Source: Symsagittifera roscoffensis (taxonomy: Eukaryota > Xenacoelomorpha > Acoela > Convolutidae). From it: a stretch of DNA of 64,000 nt. A model generated the notes under the pieces. The model was not told the DNA's origin, did not search any database, and saw nothing but the letters and a program-made list of their open reading frames with translations. Of this stretch, positions 13,269-22,889 are shown piece by piece. The number at the start of each line of letters is the position of its first letter. Within the stretch, counting starts at the first letter, position 1. The position numbers were made by a program, and so were the translations under genes. Where the stretch lies: contig NC_087065.1 of the NCBI RefSeq assembly GCF_963678635.1, forward strand, positions 43,279,430 through 43,343,429. Direction: 5' to 3'.

Positions 13269-15600
13269 TTTCAATTTTTTGATATGTCAAAGGACTCCAT
13301 TTGGACCGTATAACGAAAAAATTTCAACAATTTGTTTTGAAAGTTTCCCATCCTGTGCAATTTAGTAAGCCTTGATTTTTTCTTCTGAAAAAGGCTTCTC
13401 ATGGCTCACTGGTCAATTTTGAGTTGAAGTTTGATACTGTTGAAAAATTAGTTTGGGAGATCGACAGACATATTACAAAATTGTTTATCACCATTTTCTA
13501 TTTTCTCAAAGATGAAAAGAATTTTCTAAATTGTGTAGATGACTTGGCTGAAAACTGAAAGCTAGCATTTTTTTGCAAATTTCTGCTAGGGACGTTCGCA
13601 TTGTAAAATTAAAATTTTGTATGAAAGTTTGACTGTATTTAAGTTTCATTAAACGTAAAACGTAATAATTATATTTTTGTATGAATACTTGTGTTTATCT
13701 ATAAACAAATGCAAATTGAAATTTTTTGTGTATGCGTGTATGTATGCAATTGATGTGTCTGTATGTATGAATACAATGTTTTCCTGATGTGCATGCAAAC
13801 CTGCAAACCAAAACGATTATAATTAGAAGAATAACTATAACCCAATTTGATTTTAATAATGTTTCTAGCTTTTCTTGAAAGTTTGACAAGATACTATATG
13901 AATAGTTTATGCACGCATAAATGCTTTGCTTATGTGGGTAATTATATAAACTTTATGTATCTATGTAAAAGTGTACAATTTTGCACGTATAAATGTAATT
14001 AAGCATGTATGGACATACTATTTGTTTTGTATTTTTGTATGTTTTTATAAACGTGAGAACTCCTGACTGCATGTCTGCTTGATTGAGTGAATGAATATAA
14101 ACAATGTATATTTTTGTATCAATATATGTTTTTCAGTTTAAAGTCATTTAAAAGATTGCTTGTTGATAAATTGTACGAATTATTGATTGAGATTTTACGT
14201 CTGTTTAAACGGAAAGTGTGTACTCATGAGTAGTTGAATGCTTGTAAAATACGATCCATGTCTTTTTGTAGGCAATTATTTATGCATATTTGTATATGAG
14301 TATGAAAGGCACGTTTATATGGTTGTATGTAAAGACGTATGAATGCCAGTCTGTAATGCGTGATTCTTTTTGTCTGAATGTGTGTATATATTCGTCCTAA
14401 AAGTGTGAAGTGAACGTAAGTTGGTCTGTGAGTTTACATATGGTTGTATTTTATAGGTCAGCAGAAATATTAGAAGAAATCTTTTCATGTGTGTAAGCAA
14501 AACTTTTCGTCTAATTGATTGCAGGTTTAAAAGTATTTAAGCAAATATGTAAAACTCATGTATGTATGATAGGTTTTTTGCTAACTGCTTATGTATAAGA
14601 CAATGTATGTGTGTCTTAATGTTTTTCAAAAAGACTTCAAGTTTGAAGGTACGTATGCAGGGAAGTATTTTGCAATTGGTATTTTTGTATGAAGGTATGT
14701 ATGTTTGTATTCCGTAAGTGTGTATGTATTTGTTTTTGAATGTAAGTTTGTATGAATTACCTTATGTAAGTATTTGAATGTGTATGAATAAACTTATGTT
14801 CTTAATAAAATAGGTTTGACTTTTTTAAAAGTATACGTGTAACTTTGTAACTCATGCAAATGTAGTTATCTTTTTATCTTTATACAAGTATGCAGCCTTA
14901 TATGTTTCGTGGGTTATGTTTGTTTGAGTATAAATGTAATCGTTTATTTTTTTTATAAAATGTATATAAGTAACTCAACTCAAATCTTTCTTATCTTTCT
15001 TCGTAAGTTTCTGGAATATTCTAGAATAATCAACCAGATATTAAAATAATAATTTTTTTTTCATTTTCTTGTTTGCAAATTATTATGTTAATTTTTTTAA
15101 AAAAATTATCCTCGAAACAATTGGTCTTCCATGTATCTTTATTATGAACATTTCAAATTGAAATAGTGGCATAGGCAGCATCAATTTTAAATTAAATTTA
15201 TCTGCAGTCAATGAACATGAAAATTTGTGTAAAATTGTAACAGAAAAGATCAGTTTTCAAGTTTTCACAAAAAATTTGTCGATGGAAGCACCAAACAACA
15301 AGTCCAATTGGTGACAGCATGGAGTCCTAAGTGTAGTATGAACTGTTGCTCACAGAGATAATGATTACGATAACCAAATTTTTAGAAAAAAATTGGAATG
15401 AGGAAAATCATTGAACGTGCAGACGATCGATAGAAGAATGGTAGAAAATGACATGTGGCTGGTCGAGCTGAAGACATTAAGCGAGCAAAATTTGATTGAC
15501 AGGTACTGTTTATTTGAAGGATGATTGATCAATCTCTTTCAATCACAAATCAGATGATCGTTAGAAGAATTGTAGAAAATGTCATGCGGCTGGTTGAGCC
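13269..15600. repeat. Copy e of the 3.7 kb repeat, truncated at the array edge
   Basis: This unit carries landmarks up to 'gacgatcgatagaag' (about 15,420), then a partial second version of the same stretch (about 15,551), and then runs into non-array sequence. It lacks about 0.3 kb near 14,690. It carries one heat-shock element at 15,009. Copy i leaves the array at the same place, so both ends come from one segmental duplication. Confidence 0.85.
15009..15026. promoter_or_regulatory. Perfect four-box heat-shock element, copy e
   Basis: All four boxes are intact in the array-edge copy. Confidence 0.6.
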
Positions 15601-17855
15601 GAAGACATTAAACGAGCAAAATTTGATTGACAGGTAGTGTATGTTTGAAGAGTGATTGATCAATCTCTTTTAATCACAAGTTTTCAATGGTTTTCATTTG
15701 AAAAATTTTAGTATTCAATCAAACACTTATAAACCCACATAAGTGAGGCAATTGTGTAATCAGATAAACAGTCAGTAGAATTTTTTAAGTTCAAGATTTA
15801 TTCAGTTGATAGCTTTTTTAGTAATATGGCTCAAAAAGCTTACGCCTTTTGTCTTTGAAATAAAAAGCAAGTCTTTCTGCAATGAGGCTCAAAATGTTAA
15901 TTCCTCAAAGTAAAACTGTGTAACAATAGGTACAAGAAATCATAAAAATTTTAAATTGGCAACTTAAAATGTCTTTGTCAGTCGTTCCAGCTTAAGATAA
16001 CACAACGCTATTGACGTTTATCGAAATGCATTGAAACTACAAAATGGCTCTTAAATCTTTTCGGAAACTGCTCCAGCCAAATTGGTGTGAAAACATTGTT
16101 TAGTATGAAACAGCTCTGAATCATCCTGACGGAATCCAAAGATTCAGGTACAGTGTTGATGATGAAGCTTGATTTTTATCTTACAATTTCAAACAACTAA
16201 CGGTTTTTCGAAGACAAGTCTTGTTAAAAAAGAAGACAAACATCAAGGCAAAAATGAGAAAAAATATCATGATGCTAACTGTTTTGATCCTGCTAGTGAT
16301 CATAGCGTGAATATGAAAGCTTGAATCACCTCAAATGTATATTGAAAGAAAGGATGAACCCTCAATAACACAATTAGTTGTAGATGAGTAACCAATTATT
16401 TTGGTCAACCGTATTTTAGGCAATAGCGTAATCAGGCAAACAGTCAAAAGATCAGATTTATATTAGAAAACTCAAAATTTAATTTGTTGAACAAAGGGTT
16501 AGTCAATGATAATAACTGATTGTGCTTCAACTTCTTGAATAAATAGCTCTTGCTAAAACCAATTGACATTAATTACAAGATACTAAGAACAATTGACCAG
16601 ATTGAAGTATCAAATTAAAAATTATTTAATTTTATGTTTTTTTAAAGGAAAAAGCCAAAAAGTTGGATACTCAATTTATAACCCCGAATTCATATCAAGT
16701 TTTGAGTTTGTATCCATAACTTGTCTTAGTTTGTGTTCAGTCTTTCCACATTGCTTTTGCTCTAATTCGAATAACTGCTTTCCTTAAAAGTCGCAAATGA
16801 GTTTTCAACTGTTTTATTTAATAGTCACTATGTTTTGTCGTATATATTCGCACACAAATAACAGTTTTCCCCCAGTTTTTAGGTCCTTTTTTATGAAAAG
16901 TTTTAAAAATTTTGTTAGCACAATAAAGTTAATAAATGTACTAAACGCATTCTCGAAGCCTCGAAAATTGTTTCCTATTTATTATAAGAAGTTTTGATTT
17001 ATGAAAGGCTTAGAAATTATTAATCTTTTTTGGCTTTCATCGGTGTTCTCGCTTTTCAAGATATTTAGCCACTTCAACTTTTCTGCTCTTTCAACCCCTC
17101 TATAAACTCAAAGCTTTTGTCAAAGAGTTTAGACGTTTTTTCAGTCTTTTGTAGACACGGAAAAAAGGAAATGACTAAATTTTCAAGGTAATTTCATTAG
17201 TTTTGGAGTTTTCAGTGTTTCGTAACTTTTCTTTGTTTGTAAATTCTTTTGGCCTAAAGTAATTTTTCTTTCTTATTTTGTTAGAATTGATCAATAACTT
17301 TTGCCTAAATACGGGTGGCGGCCGCCGCAATTGACGAATTTTCCTTTATTCGCAATTCAGCAAAAAAACATGCGTTTTTCAAGGAAATCGTTCACCGCAG
17401 CCAACAGTTAAGCTACACTGCCAAAATCTTGTGCTTTCCTATATACCATATAATTTTGTTGCATTAGGTTCAATTGATTGCATATAATAGGTATATAACG
17501 TCGTTTTACATGTAAACAAGCCAATACCCCCCAACTTTAGAAGGGAAAACATGCACCAACCAAAACTTAGTTCTATTTTTTTAACCATAAAGTGGCTTGA
17601 AAATTACCAATTTTAACCCCTCTTAAAACATGTTTGCCCGCAAAAGTAGGAGGTTTAATACATTTGGGGGTTAAAAGTGGTCAGTGCAACGGCACACCGA
17701 AAAAAAGGAGAGGTTAAAAGAGGTCATTTTCCTAGCCACTTTTACTATACTACTTATTATTATTATTAGTTGGAATAATCAATAAAATCAAGATTTTGTC
17801 CAAATATTTGGCTGTGCACTTTCAGTTAAACACAATTAAGTCTAAGCTTTTAATC
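15600..17855. repeat. Segmental duplication SD1, first copy (ends with module E)
   Basis: About 2.2 kb that matches 42.13-44.42 kb with few differences. It holds no gene I can support; ORFs of 60-66 codons near 16.6-17.0 kb look like chance. The last 0.65 kb (from about 17,206) is module E. That part contains a GC-rich 'ggcggccgcc' stretch, a TATATACC/GGTATATA inverted pair around 17.45-17.50 kb, repeated 'ttaaaag(t/a)ggtca' words and a closing AAAAGTGG...CCACTTTT-type inverted repeat. Confidence 0.8.
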
Positions 17856-18126
17856 ACATACAGGCGACATGAATCAGCCCACGAATGATGTCATCAGCTC
17901 CCGAAAAGTCTTTGTCTTCTAGTCTTTGCAAACGTACGTACGTGATGTGATAAGAAGCCAACAAGAACTGATTGATTTGTGCCGACGGAACATGCAGTAG
18001 GCCTAAATTAGGCAGCTTACTCGGTGGGCGACTATGTTTGTGCCTCCCAGGAGATGGTTCCGCCAAAGGGAAACAAAAATTTCCTGAACAAAATTGCATG
18101 GTCCAGTTCAAATAACGTAAGTGCAT
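17854..18126 (-). CDS. Possible small protein of unknown function, 90 aa (copy 1)
   Basis: An ATG-initiated open frame of 90 codons on the strand opposite gene A, at the edge of module E. The composition looks protein-like and the C-terminal half (LASYHITYVRLQRLEDKDF) has a balanced mix of residues. The frame is also intact in the duplicate 2.17 kb away, but that copy is too young for this to show selection. I recognise no family. It could be a remnant exon or a chance frame in the 5' flank of gene A. Confidence 0.25.
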   Translation of the reverse strand: MHLRYLNWTMQFCSGNFCFPLAEPSPGRHKHSRPPSKLPNLGLLHVPSAQINQFLLASYHITYVRLQRLEDKDFSGADDIIRGLIHVACM

Positions 18127-18289
18127 CAAAGTGGTAGCTTTTATTGAGCACTGGACGCGGAGCTCAATACGAGAACATCAAACCGCACAATGCTTCATCA
18201 GATGACTACATGCATGAGGATGACTACTTGATAGTGGATCTCGCTTGTGAAGTGATTGAGAGAGGCACAGGTGACAAGAACGTGGAAAT

Positions 18290-19520
18290 GAGGTGGTGGA
18301 TGACTGTGATTTGCCATTGGACTTAGAATTAACTGAGCAAATAGATGTGAATGACAAAACCCTACCTTATGACGAAGAGAACTGGAACAACCCAGAGCAA
18401 ACAGAAACTGAAAAAAGCGTACAATGTAGATTTCCCTTGACCATGGAGACTACAATGAGCAAGAAAAGAAGAAACAAAAAGAAATACAACCCATACAGTG
18501 AGAGTTTGGTCGTAGACAGAATTGTACTAGACGATGTGACGACTCAAAAGTGGGTTTAGACGAGATAATGGTCAGGCAGGACATCGATCTTTTCGAAGAT
18601 ACAGAAACAGACTAGATTGATGATCGATCAAAGCCGGAAACGGAGTTCGAACCTGAGGAGGAATCAATGCATAGGCAAGAGTTGACAAATTTGTGAATGC
18701 TCGAATGGCTTCATGATCTACCTGCAGAACCAAAAGAGATAATCGTAACGATTCAAGACGTCGACCAGTCCAGCATCAAATACATCAGTAACGACAACAC
18801 TCAATCGAACTGGTTCGCTCCTGATGGCTCATTGTGCGTTCCCGAATCCCAACTCAATCCGCTCAATCCTAGGTGAGCGACGGGGACTTCGATTGATATT
18901 TTTGTCCGGGGAGTGGAGGTAAAACTCAACCACACGGAAAATTTCATGATCAAAAAATTATAATTGACAAGGGAGATATGGGAACTGGAAACGGAGGGAA
19001 AAAATCATAAAAAAGCCACCTTTTGGAAAATTTTTAAGTCAATTTTTGATCTACCAAATCACTGCTCGAACAACATCGCTGTGACAGACAGTGATTTTAT
19101 TTTACTCTCACAGAACGCACGTGTGCTATAGCGATAACTGCCGAAGTAAGTTTAAAAACCGCACTAGCGGCCGACTTTAAAATAGAGTATAAGAAAACCG
19201 AGTTTTTAAAGAAACAGAGGACTGGAGGAAGGATAGCGCTGCCCCTGTTTCGTCACAAATACCGGGAAAATACTTGTGTTTTTTAGGAACCAAGGCCACC
19301 GATAGACAACGCGTGCATCCCGAATTTTCAGTGCTAGCACCAACTCGACTGAGGTTATTCCTGGTCGAGAGAGAGAGTGACCTCGCTCTGCTTATCGGTG
19401 TATGATCCCAATAGGGGAAAACAACATCCCAGAGAGCTATATGCTCTAATGCATGTGATTTTTTCCAAAATGGAAATAAAATCTACTTGCATAAGAAGTA
19501 TTATCTGAGCGTGTACTAAC
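18290..19520 (+). pseudogene. Gene A of the unrecognised element, decayed (copy 1)
   Basis: Stops and frame changes break this reading frame, but several parts match the minus-strand gene A at 58.86-59.57 kb. The N-terminal part is acidic (DLFEDTETD, EFEPEEES). Next comes a segment holding WFAPDGSLCVPES and then GTSIDIFVRGVEVKLNHTEN, the counterpart of GMSIDIFFRGVGVGLTHTEN. It is followed by REIWELE, TDSDFIL, RTCAIAITAEVS and TALAADFKIEYK. The C-terminal part has TRLRLFLVERE and HPRELYALMHVIFS. I estimate an ancestral protein of about 400 residues. I recognise no family and see no membrane segment. It lies upstream of gene B in both lineages. Confidence 0.6.
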
Positions 19521-20025
19521 GCTATGAATAGGGTTAATAGTTCATTTGTTAGGATTAAGAGTCTTCTACTAGGCTTAGTTTTCAATTAATAGGACTGTGG
19601 TTTTAGGATAGGTTTTGAGTATAAGGTCTTTGTATAGTAGTTTGGATGTGTAAAATTGGCATTTTGTTGCATTAGGTTCAATTGATTGCATATAATAGGT
19701 ATATAACGTCATTTTACATGTAAGCAAGCCAATACCCCCCCAACTTTAGAAGGGAAAACATGCACCAACCAAAACTTACTTCTATTTTTTTTCCATAAAG
19801 TGGCTTCAAAATTACCAATTTTAACCCCTCTTAGAACATGTTTGCCCGCAAAAGTAGGAGGTTTAATACATTTGGGGGTTAAAAGAGGTCATTTTCCTAG
19901 CCACTTTTACTATCCTACTTTTTATTATTATTAGTTGGAATAATCAATAAAATCAAGATTTTGTCCAAATTCAAGATATTCGGCTGTGCACTTTCAGTTA
20001 AACACAATTAAGTCGAAGCTTTTAA

Positions 20026-20298
20026 TCACATACAGGCGACATGAATCAGCCCACGAATGATGTCATCAGCTCCCGAAAAGTCTTTGTCTTCTAGTCTTTG
20101 CAAACGTACGTACGTGATGTGATAAGAAGCCAACAAGAACTGATTGATTTGTGCCGACGGAACATGCAGTAGGCCTAAATTAGGCAGCTTACTCGGTGGG
20201 CGACTATGTTTGTGCCTTCCATGAGATGGTTCCGCCAAAGGGAAACAAAAATTTCCTGAACAAAATTGCATGGTCCAGTTCAAATAACGTAACAGCAT
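20026..20298 (-). CDS. Possible small protein of unknown function, 90 aa (copy 2)
   Basis: Duplicate of the frame at 17,854-18,126 with a few amino acid changes, including a Pro to His change. It stays open over the full length. Its status is as uncertain as that of the first copy. Confidence 0.22.
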   Translation of the reverse strand: MLLRYLNWTMQFCSGNFCFPLAEPSHGRHKHSRPPSKLPNLGLLHVPSAQINQFLLASYHITYVRLQRLEDKDFSGADDIIRGLIHVACM

Positions 20299-20461
20299 CA
20301 AAGTGGTAGCTTTTATTGAGCACTGGACGCGGAGCTCAATACGAGAACATCAAACCGCACAATGCTTCATCAGATGACTACATGCATGAGGATGACTACT
20401 TGATAGTGGATCTCGCTTGTGAAGTGATTGAGAGAGGCACAGGTGACAAGAACGTGGAAAT

Positions 20462-21690
20462 GAGGTGGTGGATGACTGTGATTTGCCATTGGACTTAGAA
20501 TTAACTGAGCAAATAGATGTGAATGACAAAACCCTACCTTATGACGAAGAGAACTGGAACAACCCAGAGCAAACAGAAACTGAAAAAAGCGTACAATGTA
20601 GTTTTCCCTTGACCATGGAGACTACAATGAGCAAGAAAAGAAGAAACAAAATGAAATACAACCCATACAGTGAGAGTTTTGTCGTAGACAGAATTGTACT
20701 AGACAATGTGACGACTCAAAAGTGGGTTTAGACGAGATAATGGTCAGGCAGGACATCGATCTTTTCGAAGATACAGAAACAGACTAGATTGACGATCGAT
20801 CAAAGCCGGAAACGGAGTTCGAACCTGAGGAGGAATCAATGCATAGGCAAGAGTTGACAAATTTGTGAATGCTCGAATGGCTTCATGATCTACCTGCAGA
20901 ACCAAAAGAGATAATCCTAACGATTCAAGACGTCGACCAGTCCAGCATCAAATACATCAGTAACGACAACACTCAATCGAACTGGTTCGCTCCTGATGGC
21001 CCATTGTGCGTTCCCGAATCCCAACCCAATCCGCTCAATCCTAGGTGAGCGACGGGGACTTCGATTGATATTTTTGTCCGGGGAGTGGAGGTAAAACTCA
21101 ACCACACGGAAAAGTTCATGATCAAAAAATTATAATTGACAAGGGAGATATGGGAACTGGAAACGGAGGGAAAAAATCATAAAAAAGCCGCCTTTTGGAC
21201 AAATTTTTGGGTCAATTTTTGATCTACCAAATCACTGCTCGAACAACATCGTTGTGACAGACAGTGATTTTATTTTACTCTCACAGAACGCACGTGTGCT
21301 ATAGCGATAACTGCCGAAGTAAGTTTAAAAACCGCACTAGCGGCCGACTTTAAAATAGAGTATAAGAAAACCGAGTTTTTAAAGAAACAGAGGACTGGAG
21401 GAAGGATAGCGCTGCCCCTGTTTCGTCACAAATACCGGGAAAATACTTGTGTTTTTTAGTAACCAAGGCCACCGATAGACAACGCGTGCATCCCGAATTT
21501 TCAGTGCTGGCACCAACTCGACTGAGGGTATTCCTGGTCGAGAGAGAGATTGACCTCGCTCTGCTTATCGGTGTATGATCCGAATAGGGAAAAATAACAT
21601 CTCAGAGAGCTATATGCTCTAGTGCATGTGATTTTTTCCAAAATGAAAATAAAATCTACTTGCATACGAAGTATTATCTGAGTGTGTACT
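20462..21690 (+). pseudogene. Gene A of the unrecognised element, decayed (copy 2)
   Basis: Tandem duplicate of the gene A remnant at 18.29-19.52 kb with the same main stops. Motifs GTSIDIFVRGVEVKLNHTE, RTCAIAITAEVS and TALAADFKIEYK are all present. This copy sits directly upstream of gene B (22,134), so it preserves the ancestral A-B spacing of about 0.45 kb. A spacing of similar size separates A and B in the minus lineage (58,421 to about 58,860). Confidence 0.58.
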
Positions 21691-22039
21691 AATGCTATGA
21701 ATAGGGTTAATAGTTCATTTGTTAGGATTAAGAGTCTTCTACTAGGCTTAGTTTTTAATTAATAGGACTGTGGTTTTAGGATAGGTTTTGAGTATAAGGT
21801 CTTTGTATAGTAGTTTGGATGTGGAAAATTGGCATTTTGTGTCTTTATGTGATTATGATTATGTGATAGTTATTTCATTGTGATCTGGCCTAAACATGTG
21901 GGAAGGGTGACAGCCTCTAATCTTCTTACATTGACATAAAAGGAGGTGGACGATTAAAAAAATTCATCTGACTGCTTTGAAAAAATATGAATGATGTTAT
22001 ACCGTGGAGATAAAATAGCTTGTAATATGGTTCTAACTT

Positions 22040-22068
22040 GTGACTTCTTTTTTAGATCTTGATTGATC
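22040..22068 (+). promoter_or_regulatory. 29-bp conserved sequence upstream of gene B (plus lineage)
   Basis: GTGACTTCTTTTTTAGATC and the following 10 bp match, with few changes and equal length, the minus-lineage sequence at 58,483-58,511. Both lie about 60-70 bp before the gene B ATG. The surrounding noncoding sequence is not obviously conserved. A pyrimidine tract followed by TAG fits a splice acceptor. A transcription signal of the element is the alternative. Confidence 0.45.
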
Positions 22069-22133
22069 CGAAAATTATTATCGATTTTCAAAACTAGAAG
22101 AACTGAAACTGATGAAAAGAAACGACACAAGAA

Positions 22134-22770
22134 ATGATGAGCGATACGAAGGATCCTATGGACTTCATCTCAGTGAGTCTAGGATTGGCTCTGGACGAGA
22201 TATAACAACGCCTGGTGGATTGCAATTTTGTGCTGGAAGATCCGGAGCTGGCGATGTTCACCGTCGTGCTCTTTAACATGGGCCGTGAAAAGGCCGTGGG
22301 ACCGCTTCGGGGAAGTCGTATTGTTGACGAGTCCGGTACCGCCAAAAGAGTCCGAAAAAGGCTCATGCGAAGGCTGCGTGGAGAGATGTCTGGTCACGAC
22401 TTGGCTCGTGAACCAGGATTAAGCAAACAGAGGGACTACAGGTTAAAAGAGATATCTCTAGCTGTCCGCCCGAACTCCTTTGCGCAGCCTCTTCTTGGGG
22501 CAAGGAGATCACGTAATAGGCCGGTCCTTCTCACTCGGCGGAATTTCCGACAGCAGCGCCTCCATCCAAGTAGGTCGAGGAGAACGAGATGCAAATCCAA
22601 ATTTCGGAAACATCCGATACCCTGGACAAGAAGGAGAAAGATTGGGAGGAGCTACACACTTAGATAGAAGAGTATAAGGCGAAAGCCCAGGAACGAGGCG
22701 AGTGGAAGAAGAGACACGATGAGATGTTGATAACGCTCAAATAGAAAGAAATCAAACACCTGAAAGACTC
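22134..22770 (+). pseudogene. Gene B, N-terminal domain and coiled coil, decayed (plus lineage)
   Basis: The start is the ATG at 22,134. One in-frame stop falls at codon 24 and the frame then stays open to about 22,460. It matches gene B at 57.77-58.42 kb: CNFVLEDPELAM against RDFALEDPKVVI, and SGHDLAREPGL against SGSDLANEPGL. After a frame change, a charged heptad-like stretch (22,583-22,747; DKKEKDWEELHT, ERGEWKKRHDEMLITL) corresponds to the coiled coil of the minus copy. The architecture is a short helical N-domain, a Pro-rich linker and a coiled coil. Function unknown. Confidence 0.6.
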
Positions 22771-22889
22771 ATACATGATGAAGGTCGGTCAAATGTCACC
22801 AGAATGTCTGGTGACAATGAAATCGGAGGGGTCCAGGGACACGCAGTCCAGGACAAAGGCATAGGAGCTCTGCGTCCCCAGGGAGACCG

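Larger units (their letters stand above)
17453..19662 (+). repeat. 2.2 kb tandem duplication, first copy (module E end plus gene A)
   Basis: This block repeats directly at 19,664-21,840, offset 2,172 bp over the gene A part. The junction lies in 'ggcattttg' followed by 'ttgcattaggttc'. The two copies differ by scattered substitutions and by about 40 bp missing from the module E part of the second copy, so the duplication is fairly recent. Both copies share the stops in gene A, so duplication came after inactivation. Confidence 0.88.
19664..21840 (+). repeat. 2.2 kb tandem duplication, second copy
   Basis: Direct repeat of the preceding block. It begins with a shortened module E (19,664 to about 20,018), and gene A and its 3' flank follow. 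At 21,840 it runs into sequence that leads to gene B, so the second copy keeps the original A-to-B junction. Confidence 0.88.

Noticed and set aside
16593-16997. Two plus-strand ORFs of 64 and 66 codons in SD1
   Set aside because: Only one of them is kept in the duplicate at 43.36 kb, and the composition is that of AT-rich noncoding DNA.
17854-21690. Gene A as a viral matrix-type protein and the block as a negative-strand RNA virus gene set
   Set aside because: The gene order and sizes loosely invite this idea, but I see no diagnostic motif, no polymerase gene and no gene-junction signals. It stays a hypothesis only.
22094-22397. Minus-strand ORFs opposite gene B
   Set aside because: These are shadows of the plus-strand gene B frame, which has cross-lineage protein homology.
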